Below, in pieces: positions 1 to 5,156 of a DNA stretch of 5,156 nucleotides; position 1 is the first letter of the stretch; every line of letters starts with the position of its first letter. The position numbers and the translations under genes were made by a program. The notes beneath the pieces were generated by a model. That model worked only from the letters and a program-made list of their open reading frames with translations. It did no database searches and was not told the DNA's origin. Source of the stretch: Dehalococcoidia bacterium (GTDB taxonomy: Bacteria > Chloroflexota > Dehalococcoidia > GIF9 > AB-539-J10); contig JAOUDT010000101.1 of the NCBI GenBank assembly GCA_029859145.1, positions 1 to 5,156 on the forward strand, in the 5' to 3' direction.

Positions 1-2
1 TG

Positions 3-32
3 CTACAAGATGAATCGCTACAAGGTGATTCG
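3..32 (+). repeat. 15-base in-frame tandem duplication
   Basis: CTACAAGATGAATCG (3-17) is followed directly by CTACAAGGTGATTCG (18-32), with 13 of 15 bases identical. It encodes L-Q-D-E-S then L-Q-G-D-S in the frame of the PPDK_N protein, just before its ATP-grasp domain. Since it is in frame, it only lengthens what is probably a flexible linker. More copies could lie before the window. Confidence 0.7.
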
Positions 33-482
33 ACGGTGCTGAGCCAAGAGACTTTGGTGCTAAAGGAATCACTGACCCGAATGATGATTGGCAACCACAA
101 CAAACTGATTCAGCTAGCTGACCGCTATTTGACCTTGGACGACCTGTTGCATGTAAGAGACCGTCTCATCGGTTCAGGACGAATCGGTGGCAAGGCGGCC
201 GGAATGCTGTTGGCAAGGAGCGTTTTACTTGCAGACAAGAGCGAGATTGACTTTTCACAGGTGTTGGAAGAACACGACTCCTTCTATATAGGCTCAGATG
301 TCTTCTTCACCTTTCTAGTGAACAACGATCTGTTCGAGCTCCGGCTGGAACTGTCGAAAACAGGCAAGTTTTCACGGGAGGAGTTCGCCAAATTGGAACA
401 GAGGTTTCTCCAAGGTAAGTTCCCAGACGAAACAATGGAGCAGTTTCGTGGCATGATTGACTACTACGGACAGGCACCTTAA
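3..482 (+). CDS. PEP/pyruvate-binding (PPDK_N) protein, N-terminal piece, 5' partial, frameshifted at its 3' end
   Basis: This is the upstream piece of an ATP-grasp protein of the pyruvate phosphate dikinase/PEP synthase N-terminal family. The reading frame is open from the window edge. A GTG at 36 could be a start, but continuous coding before it argues that the true start lies upstream. The piece contains the glycine/lysine motif GGKAAG (186-203), typical of the nucleotide-binding N-terminus of this domain, then a conserved-looking stretch ending in DYYGQAP. The frame hits TAA at 480-482 exactly where family members continue with P-L-I-V-R-S-S-S. That sequence is present in the next frame from 479 on. 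The stop is therefore almost certainly due to a lost base (natural mutation or sequencing error), not a real C-terminus. I am sure of the family and cannot name the substrate. Confidence 0.8.
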   Translation, partial: LQDESLQGDSTVLSQETLVLKESLTRMMIGNHNKLIQLADRYLTLDDLLHVRDRLIGSGRIGGKAAGMLLARSVLLADKSEIDFSQVLEEHDSFYIGSDVFFTFLVNNDLFELRLELSKTGKFSREEFAKLEQRFLQGKFPDETMEQFRGMIDYYGQAP

Positions 483-484
483 TT
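477..484 (+). other. Single-base frameshift in the PPDK_N gene
   Basis: Frame one reads G-Q-A-P then TAA. Frame two picks up L-I-V-R-S-S-S-L-L-E-D with codon TTA at 479-481. One extra T (CCT TTA ATT in place of CCT TAA TT) restores a continuous protein with the family motif intact. The upstream frame-two stop (TGA at 458-460) and the frame-one stop at 480 confine the event to 461-482. No slippery heptamer of the X XXY YYZ kind is present, so programmed frameshifting is unlikely. A base lost from a short T run, in the genome or in the assembly, is the simplest explanation. Confidence 0.8.
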
Positions 485-1936
485 GTACGCTCATCGAGCC
501 TTCTTGAAGACGGCTTCACTGATGCCTTTGCTGGCAAATATCGGAGCGAGTTCTGTGCCAATCAAGGTAGCCCCGAGGAACGCCTAGAGGCCTTCCTAAG
601 GGCAGTTAAACTGGTCTATGCCAGCGCTTTGAACCCTGATGCGCTTGCCTATCGCCACCGGCGTGGCCTTGGGGAAGGTGATGAGCAGATGGCAATTCTC
701 GTACAACGTGTCTCTGGAATGCCCTACAAACAGTATTTTTTTCCGAGCTTGGCGGGGGTAGCTTTTTCTCGGAACCTTTTTGCCTGGACAAACCGTATTG
801 ACCCCAACAAAGGTATGATACGACTGGTATTTGGTCTGGGAACTCGCGCTGTTAACCGTGTGAGCGGCGACTATCCCAGAATGATCGCGGTCAGCCATCC
901 AGACATCAGGCCAGAGACTGGCATGGAGATAGCCAAGTACTCCCAGCGAATGGTAGATCTTCTTAACCTCGCGGAGAGGGCTTTTGAGACCAGACCTTTC
1001 ATTGAAGTAATCAAGGGAGAGAGATACCCCGCTCTGAAATTGCTGACATCTGAGATAGCTGATGGCTACCTGCGTGACTGGTTCACAACCTCAGCCGGCA
1101 ATTCTGACAAGAACCTGGTCTTGACCTTCAACAATCTGATAAATCGAACCAGTATGGTCAACATAATCGGGGAGATGTTAATAGGGCTGGAGAAGGCCTG
1201 GGGGCAGCCGGTAGACATTGAATTCACAGCCCACGTCGATGTTCAGAATAACAATGTGAGGGTCAACTTGCTGCAATGCCGATCATTGCGCGTGCCCACG
1301 CTAACTGGCACAAGAGTCCGTATACCCGAAGGATTGCCTAAAGCACAGATATTGTTCCGCTCTAATCGCGCGATAAATGCCGGGATAGTGAGCGATATTC
1401 GCTACATCATCTACATCGATCCTAGAAAGTACGCTGAATTGACCGCAATAGATACCAAGAGATCTGTTGGGCGGGTGATTGGCAAACTGAATGACGAGTT
1501 GCGTCACAGGGGAGGCAAGCTCATGACAATCGGACCAGGCCGGTGGGGTAGTAATAACATCGAGCTTGGTGTAAATGTAGGCTATGCAGACATCGACGCC
1601 ACAGTTGTTCTGGTAGAGGTCGCTCGCGAGGAGGCGGGACATGTGCCAGAAGTTTCCTACGGAACCCACTTTTTCCAGGATTTGGTAGAGTCTGACATAC
1701 TCTATCTGCCGGTTTATCCCGATGACACTGCGACTGATTTTAACACTGGGTTCTTTGCCAATTCGCCGAACATACTGAAAGACTTGCTGCCAGAACTAGG
1801 CAACTTCGAGAATACTGTACATGTGATTGACGTGCCAATGGCAACCAAGGGCGCCTCAGCCAAAGTGATCGCTGACCCAGAGACCCGCGATGCTGTCTGT
1901 TTCTTAGACACAGACAGAATGGCAAATACCAATTAA
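479..1936 (+). CDS. PEP/pyruvate-binding (PPDK_N) protein, C-terminal piece, no visible phospho-His domain
   Basis: This frame continues the preceding piece without a stop from 479 to TAA at 1934-1936, giving 485 residues. With the first piece the window holds about 644 residues of one protein. In order I see VRSSSLLED (485-511), the phosphate-contacting motif of PPDK/PEP synthase N-domains; QRVSG (704-718); FGLGTRAV (about 827-850); and DIEF (1214-1225) with LLQCR (1268-1282), which normally close the ATP-grasp domain. Canonical PEP synthase and PPDK then have a swivelling domain with a TSHA-type phospho-histidine motif. Here I find none. Instead about 200 residues follow with GPGRWGS (1532-1552) and SYGTHFF (about 1657-1677). 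The protein is therefore not a normal PEP synthase; an ATP-dependent phosphotransfer role is likely, substrate unknown. No ATG or good ribosome-binding site lies near 479, so independent translation from TTG at 629 or ATG at 689 would lose the key motif. It is probably co-transcribed with the GltS-like gene 18 bases downstream. Confidence 0.8.
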   Translation, partial: LIVRSSSLLEDGFTDAFAGKYRSEFCANQGSPEERLEAFLRAVKLVYASALNPDALAYRHRRGLGEGDEQMAILVQRVSGMPYKQYFFPSLAGVAFSRNLFAWTNRIDPNKGMIRLVFGLGTRAVNRVSGDYPRMIAVSHPDIRPETGMEIAKYSQRMVDLLNLAERAFETRPFIEVIKGERYPALKLLTSEIADGYLRDWFTTSAGNSDKNLVLTFNNLINRTSMVNIIGEMLIGLEKAWGQPVDIEFTAHVDVQNNNVRVNLLQCRSLRVPTLTGTRVRIPEGLPKAQILFRSNRAINAGIVSDIRYIIYIDPRKYAELTAIDTKRSVGRVIGKLNDELRHRGGKLMTIGPGRWGSNNIELGVNVGYADIDATVVLVEVAREEAGHVPEVSYGTHFFQDLVESDILYLPVYPDDTATDFNTGFFANSPNILKDLLPELGNFENTVHVIDVPMATKGASAKVIADPETRDAVCFLDTDRMANTN

Positions 1937-1940
1937 CAGT

Positions 1941-1946
1941 AGGAGG
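1941..1946 (+). promoter_or_regulatory. Ribosome-binding site AGGAGG of the GltS-like gene
   Basis: A perfect AGGAGG lies eight bases before ATG 1955, in the 18-base gap after the stop of the PPDK_N gene. It decides the start at 1955 over the internal ATG at 2024 (Met24). It also implies strong translation from a shared transcript. Confidence 0.9.
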
Positions 1947-1954
1947 AAAGAAAA

Positions 1955-3631
1955 ATGAATCTACAGAGACCAAATGCCAATGATGCCACGAGGACAGCCA
2001 ACCGCTCCAAAAGCGTGGTGCCAATGAGCGGGCTTTGCAGTCGGTGTGTTGACAGCTGCACTGGCAACTGCGAGGTTTTCAGAGCATCCTTTCGCAGTCG
2101 GGAGCTAATCTATCCCGGACCTTTCGGCGACATCACCGCCGGGGGAGACAAGAACTATCCAGTTGACTACTCACACCTCAATATCCAGGGATATGCGCTC
2201 GGAGCTAGGGGGCTGCCAGAGGGCGTTATGGCTAACTCTGATACGGCTATTTTCCCAGCGGTGAACACGGAGACTGAATACGGCTGGAATGGAAGAACCA
2301 AGATGCGTCTGCCTATATTTACCGGAGCGCTGGGTTCCACCGAGATTGCTCGCAAAAACTGGGATCATTTTGCCGTCGGGGCTGCCCTTAGCGGAATCAC
2401 ACTTGTCTGCGGCGAAAATGTCTGCGGCATTGACCCTCAACTCGAACTCGATAAGTACGGGAAGATCATATCTGCACCGGACATGGATCGCCGAATTGAA
2501 ATGTACCGCCGCTACCGTAGTGGCTATGGCGAAATCCTGGTGCAGATGAATGTTGAGGATACCAGGCTGGGAGTAGCGGAGTACGTAATACGGAAGCACG
2601 GACTGGACACCATTGAATTGAAATGGGGGCAGGGCGCCAAATGCATCGGCGGGGAGATAAAGGTTGCCAGCCTTGAGCGTGCCCTGGAACTTCAGAAGCG
2701 AGGCTACATCATCACTCCTGACCCATCCCACCCACTCAGTCAGGCAAGTTTCGAGGATGGCTCGCTTAAGGAATTTGAGCGCCACAGTCGTCTCGGCTTT
2801 ATTGATGAAGAAAACTTCTATGCTGAGGTTGAACGACTGCGAAATCTGGGCTTCAACCGAATCACCTTGAAAACGGGCGCATATAGTCTGCGTGAGCTCG
2901 CAATGGCAATTAAGTGGGGAGCGCAAGCTAAAATTGACCTATTGACCATAGACGGCGCCGGTGGTGGCACGGGGATGAGTCCCTGGCGCATGATGGAGGA
3001 ATGGGGCATACCTCCACTCTATCTGCATTCTGCAGCCTATGAATTCGCTCAGAGGTTAGCCAGAAAGGGCGAGCGAGTACCAGACATCGCATTTGGTGGC
3101 GGCTTCAGTAGTGAAGACGGTGTTTTTAAAGCATTGGCTCTGGGTGCACCATTCACCAAAGCGGTATGCATGGGACGGGCACTGGTGATCCCAGGTATAG
3201 TAGGCAAGAATATCTCACGCTGGCTTAGTGAGGGTAGGCTACCCAATACAGTTAGTCAGTTCGGTTCAACTGTAGAAGAAATATTTGTTTGCTACGAAGA
3301 GGTCAAAGACTTGGTCGGCGCTGATGAGATAGCGAATATCCCACTTGGAGCGCTGGGCATATATAGCTACACTGAGAAGATCCGATTAGGGCTCCAGCAA
3401 CTAATGGCTGGCGCCAGATGTTTCAGCGTTCCGGCAATCAGGCGTAGTGATCTGATGTCGTTAACCGAGGAATGCGCTAGGGTCACGGGTATAACTTACC
3501 TGATGAATGCTTACCGAGATGAAGCAATGGAAATTCTCGAGGGGACTCACGATGGACATGGTGAGCATTACACTCTCGGTTCTCTGCTTAGCTATGTGGG
3601 TACTTCCCGGAGATTCAGAACCTACGAATAG
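1955..3631 (+). CDS. FMN-binding glutamate-synthase-like protein (GltS_FMN family) with N-terminal Cys cluster
   Basis: This 558-residue protein resembles the FMN/synthase domain of glutamate synthase, which converts 2-oxoglutarate plus ammonia to glutamate. Residues 28-39 form a CX2CX3CX3C cluster (C28, C31, C35, C39). The barrel follows, with GQGAK (226-229 region) and GGE at 232-234, IDGAGGGTG at 332-340 followed by MSP, and FGGGFSSEDG at 380-389, the likely FMN phosphate site. Met-Gly-Arg-Ala-Leu follows shortly after. The C-terminus (about 430-558) is a conserved-looking extension with PLGALGIYSY and a DLMSL/VTGITYLM region. There is no glutaminase domain, no GXGXG domain, and none of the closely spaced cysteines that bind the 3Fe-4S cluster in classical GltS after the FMN site. 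The N-terminal cysteines may hold an Fe-S cluster or metal instead (inference). It is soluble, with no signal peptide or membrane segment seen. Family assignment is firm; true glutamate synthase activity is unproven. Confidence 0.9.
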   Translation: MNLQRPNANDATRTANRSKSVVPMSGLCSRCVDSCTGNCEVFRASFRSRELIYPGPFGDITAGGDKNYPVDYSHLNIQGYALGARGLPEGVMANSDTAIFPAVNTETEYGWNGRTKMRLPIFTGALGSTEIARKNWDHFAVGAALSGITLVCGENVCGIDPQLELDKYGKIISAPDMDRRIEMYRRYRSGYGEILVQMNVEDTRLGVAEYVIRKHGLDTIELKWGQGAKCIGGEIKVASLERALELQKRGYIITPDPSHPLSQASFEDGSLKEFERHSRLGFIDEENFYAEVERLRNLGFNRITLKTGAYSLRELAMAIKWGAQAKIDLLTIDGAGGGTGMSPWRMMEEWGIPPLYLHSAAYEFAQRLARKGERVPDIAFGGGFSSEDGVFKALALGAPFTKAVCMGRALVIPGIVGKNISRWLSEGRLPNTVSQFGSTVEEIFVCYEEVKDLVGADEIANIPLGALGIYSYTEKIRLGLQQLMAGARCFSVPAIRRSDLMSLTEECARVTGITYLMNAYRDEAMEILEGTHDGHGEHYTLGSLLSYVGTSRRFRTYE

Positions 3632-3831
3632 TCGATGCAACACTACAGCACAGATGAGGCATGGCCTTCTGAAATTGAGCATAGATGAACCTGTCCCGGC
3701 AGCTGCACAAGCCGTTAGATCAGAGTGCGAAGTTCTAGCGCTACGCATCTTTATGCCCCAGTTCAACCCCTCTGCCAGTATGTGACCGCAGTGTATTGAG
3801 ACGCATAGTCACCCCCTTCAGCAATTTATCT
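3632..3831. other. Left part of the 306-base intergenic region, no gene seen
   Basis: Between the GltS-like stop and the promoter I find no supported gene. A short open frame crossing the end of the GltS-like gene reaches 3785, but it has no ribosome-binding site and no recognisable protein. The stretch holds two small palindromes (GCAGCTGC at 3699-3706, TAGCGCTA at 3736-3743) and CCAGTTCA at 3758-3765, an inverted match to TGAACTGG at 3873-3880. I see no GC-rich hairpin followed by a T run, so termination after the GltS-like gene is not explained by a classic intrinsic terminator. Confidence 0.6.
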
Positions 3832-3845
3832 TACAGCGAACTGAC
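3832..3845 (+). promoter_or_regulatory. Candidate operator, copy 1 (TACAGCGAACTGAC)
   Basis: This 14-base element matches 3868-3881 at 12 of 14 positions, in direct orientation and offset by 36 bases. Its core CAGCGAACTG is a near-palindrome, with CAG and CTG as outer arms. It sits just upstream of the -35 box. Repetition and position suggest a transcription-factor site; no regulator is known. Confidence 0.4.
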
Positions 3846-3859
3846 AAGTAGCTGAGTTC

Positions 3860-3889
3860 TTGACTGATACAGTGAACTGGCGGGATAAT
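3860..3889 (+). promoter_or_regulatory. Sigma-70-type promoter for the FAD oxidoreductase gene
   Basis: TTGACT (3860-3865) and GATAAT (3884-3889) each match five of six consensus bases and are separated by 18 bases. Transcription would start near 3896 and give a leader of about 42 bases before ATG 3938. It suggests that the oxidoreductase and the gene after it form a transcription unit separate from the upstream pair. Confidence 0.6.
3868..3881 (+). promoter_or_regulatory. Candidate operator, copy 2 (TACAGTGAACTGGC), inside the promoter spacer
   Basis: The core CAGTGAACTG (3870-3879) is a perfect inverted repeat, CAGT-GA-ACTG. It lies wholly between the -35 and -10 boxes, where a bound repressor would block RNA polymerase. 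An additional arm, ACTG at 3863-3866, makes a second overlapping dyad, ACTG-ATA-CAGT. Function is inferred from position and repetition only. Confidence 0.42.
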
Positions 3890-3920
3890 AAGACATCTGT
3901 TTGGTTATTCCAGCGTTCTC

Positions 3921-3925
3921 AGGAG
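3921..3925 (+). promoter_or_regulatory. Ribosome-binding site AGGAG of the FAD oxidoreductase gene
   Basis: AGGAG lies 12 bases before ATG 3938, slightly more than the usual distance. The start is supported independently by the Rossmann GxGxxG motif beginning at residue 11, as is normal for this family. Confidence 0.6.
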
Positions 3926-3937
3926 CCAAGAGAATAA

Positions 3938-5050
3938 ATGCCTGCCGAAATCGATGTCGCCATCATTGGTGCTGGGGTGATTGGCCTGGCTACGGCTCAT
4001 GAAATCACACAAGGGGGAAAAGAGGTTTTCGTCTTCGAAAAGAACAGCACTTTTGGTCTCGAGACTAGTAGCAGGAATAGTGAAGTAATTCACGCCGGGA
4101 TCTATTATCCCGAAGACTCTCTTAAGGCCAAGCTTTGCGTCGAAGGCAAAAACCTGCTTTACAGCTTCTGTGACAAGCATAATATCGCCTATAACAAGTG
4201 TGGCAAGATTATAGTGGCAGCAGACGAAAATGAGATTACCCAGCTTGAGAAGCTCTGCGATCAGGGAAGAAGAAACGGTGTCGATGATTTAGTACTCCTC
4301 GCCAGGACGGAATTGAAGAAACTCGAGCCAAACATCCAAGCTAGAGCTGGACTATTATCCCCGTCGAGCGGAATTTTTGACTCCCACAATCTGCTGAAGT
4401 TTCTTTACAGCCAAGCGAGGGAAAAGGGAACAGAGTTTGTTTTCGACGCCGCGGTGATAGGAATAGAAAGGGCAGGGGCAAAGTATAAAGTCCGGATAAA
4501 GGACAGAGACGGGACTTCTGCTTTTATCGCTCATATTGTCGTGAATTGCGCTGGTTTAAACTCTGACAGAATAGCCCAGCTTGCCGGGATAGACATAGTC
4601 GAAGCAGGCTACCAGCTTCATTACTGTAAAGGCGAATACTTCAGCCTGAACTCAAAATATAGAAATATTGTGGGAAAGCTCATCTACCCCACGCCAGATC
4701 AAGCTGGACATGGAATTCATTGGAGACAGGCGCTCGATGGTAGGGTGTTACTCGGTCCCAGCGCCCATTACGTTCAAGTGATAGATTATGCAGTTGATGA
4801 GACGCATAAACAGTATTTCTACGATTCAGCCAAGAAATTCGTTCCGTTTGTTGCACTTGAGGATCTAGCCCCCGAATCTGCTGGCATAAGGCCTAAGCTT
4901 CAGGGTCCAGGCGAATCCTTCCGCGATTTCGTCATCGCCCATGAAGAGAAGGCAGGCTTTCCTAGCTTGATAAACCTAGTTGGGATAGAATCGCCGGGGC
5001 TTACTGCCGCCCTAGCCATTGCCAGATACGTAGGCAAAATGATGTCATAA
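3938..5050 (+). CDS. lhgO: FAD-dependent oxidoreductase, L-2-hydroxyglutarate oxidase (LhgO/L2HGDH) family
   Basis: This family oxidises L-2-hydroxyglutarate to 2-oxoglutarate and passes electrons from FAD to oxygen or a membrane quinone pool. The 370-residue protein begins with a Rossmann fold, GAGVIG at 11-16, and an acidic residue (E34) that should bind the FAD ribose. SRNSEVIHAGIYYP (45-58) and the following SLKAKLCVEG closely match what I recall of human L2HGDH. Later come NCAGLNSDRIA, GIHW (259-262) with LDGRVLLGPSA (266-276), SAGIRPK (314-320), and the FAD-closing GIESPGLTAALAIARYV (349-365). It is shorter than E. coli LhgO (about 420 residues) but has the usual length of a common bacterial branch often annotated only as FAD-dependent oxidoreductase, so a related 2-hydroxyacid substrate is possible. 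No signal peptide or membrane helix is seen. It has its own promoter, and the next gene starts 14 bases after its stop. Confidence 0.85.
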   Translation: MPAEIDVAIIGAGVIGLATAHEITQGGKEVFVFEKNSTFGLETSSRNSEVIHAGIYYPEDSLKAKLCVEGKNLLYSFCDKHNIAYNKCGKIIVAADENEITQLEKLCDQGRRNGVDDLVLLARTELKKLEPNIQARAGLLSPSSGIFDSHNLLKFLYSQAREKGTEFVFDAAVIGIERAGAKYKVRIKDRDGTSAFIAHIVVNCAGLNSDRIAQLAGIDIVEAGYQLHYCKGEYFSLNSKYRNIVGKLIYPTPDQAGHGIHWRQALDGRVLLGPSAHYVQVIDYAVDETHKQYFYDSAKKFVPFVALEDLAPESAGIRPKLQGPGESFRDFVIAHEEKAGFPSLINLVGIESPGLTAALAIARYVGKMMS

Positions 5051-5052
5051 TT

Positions 5053-5057
5053 AGAGG
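5053..5057 (+). promoter_or_regulatory. Ribosome-binding site AGAGG of the last gene
   Basis: AGAGG lies seven bases before ATG 5065, in the 14-base gap after the oxidoreductase stop. It supports ATG 5065 as the start and co-transcription with the oxidoreductase gene, although the frame is also open upstream of it. Confidence 0.6.
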
Positions 5058-5064
5058 TCGCTCT

Positions 5065-5156
5065 ATGGCTTGGATAGGTGGTATCTTCAGCAAGGTTCAT
5101 GTCAGCCAAGACGAGCTGAGAAAGAAACTGGACGCTATGACAGAGACGGCCTGTCC
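5065..5156 (+). CDS. Start of a possible asparagine-synthetase-like protein lacking Cys2, 3' partial
   Basis: Only the first 30 codons are in the window. The protein starts M-A-W-I-G-G-I-F-S-K and continues with V-S-Q-D-E-L-R-K-K-L-D-A-M. This parallels the start of asparagine synthetase B and other class II glutamine amidotransferases (MCGIAGIF, then a helix ending near an RGPD motif). The catalytic Cys2 is replaced by Ala, and where RGPD would be expected the sequence reads E-T-A-C. If the resemblance is real, the glutaminase half is inactive and the protein may use ammonia or form an amide with another amine, as some asparagine-synthetase homologues do. The assignment rests on about 25 residues and could be wrong. 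The gene follows the oxidoreductase after 14 bases. Confidence 0.45.
   Translation, partial: MAWIGGIFSKVHVSQDELRKKLDAMTETAC

Noticed and set aside
474..490. Programmed -1 ribosomal frameshift linking the two PPDK_N frames
   Set aside because: There is no slippery heptamer, the Pro codon CCT cannot re-pair well one base back, and no strong hairpin is obvious downstream. A lost base is simpler.
2171..2926. Long open frame on the minus strand (251 codons)
   Set aside because: It lies wholly antisense to the clearly conserved GltS-like protein, and its product shows no recognisable motif.
3697..3714. Possible terminator hairpin (CGGC ... GCCG) after the GltS-like gene
   Set aside because: The stem is only four base pairs and no T run follows, so it does not qualify as an intrinsic terminator.
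3461..3766. Minus-strand open frame of 101 codons reaching into the intergenic region
   Set aside because: It is mostly antisense to the GltS-like gene, and its translation shows no domain or coding signature.
3507..3785. Small + strand open frame of 92 codons across the end of the GltS-like gene
   Set aside because: Its first 125 bases are out of frame with conserved GltS-like coding sequence, no ribosome-binding site is evident, and the remainder resembles no family I know.
3782..3812. Inverted repeat GTGAC ... GTCAC
   Set aside because: Five base pairs with a 21-base loop is expected by chance.
3632..3937. tRNA, small RNA or riboswitch in the intergenic region
   Set aside because: I found no cloverleaf, no TTCGANNC-type T-arm in context, and no recognisable riboswitch core; covariance-model searches could not be run here.

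Overview
The window looks like ordinary chromosomal DNA from a bacterium: genes are closely packed, Shine-Dalgarno sites are AGGAGG-like, and one sigma-70-type promoter is visible. Base composition is intermediate by eye. The protein families, especially the stand-alone FMN glutamate-synthase-like protein with an N-terminal cysteine cluster, remind me of anaerobic or deep-branching lineages such as Chloroflexota/Dehalococcoidia-like or Deltaproteobacteria-like organisms. No marker gene is present, so that is a weak guess. All recognisable genes lie on the + strand. I see no RNA gene, mobile element or CRISPR array.

Bases 1-1936 hold most of a PEP/pyruvate-binding (PPDK_N, ATP-grasp) protein that begins before the window. 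One base appears to be missing at about 477-482, directly before the VRSSSLLED motif. It splits the gene into an N-terminal piece (3-482) and a C-terminal piece (479-1936). The C-terminal half carries an unfamiliar domain with a GPGRWGS motif where PEP synthase and PPDK have their phospho-histidine swivel domain. Eighteen bases later, behind a strong AGGAGG, comes a 558-residue FMN-binding glutamate-synthase-like protein (1955-3631). These two genes very probably form an operon.

Bases 3632-3937 (306 bases) are non-coding as far as I can tell. The right part holds a good promoter (TTGACT, 18 bases, GATAAT) and two copies of a 14-base direct repeat built around CAGYGAACTG. One copy fills most of the promoter spacer, as a repressor operator would.

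Bases 3938-5050 encode a 370-residue FAD-dependent oxidoreductase of the L-2-hydroxyglutarate oxidase family. At 5065 another gene starts and runs off the window. Its first residues resemble the start of asparagine synthetase/class II amidotransferases, but the catalytic Cys2 is absent.

A loose common theme is the 2-oxoglutarate/glutamate node: a GltS-like flavoprotein, an oxidase that would yield 2-oxoglutarate, and an amidotransferase-like protein. The promoter separates the first gene pair from the second, so a single joint pathway is only a hypothesis. The strongest leads are the kinase-like/GltS-like gene pair, the operator-like repeats, and the Cys-less amidotransferase-like start.
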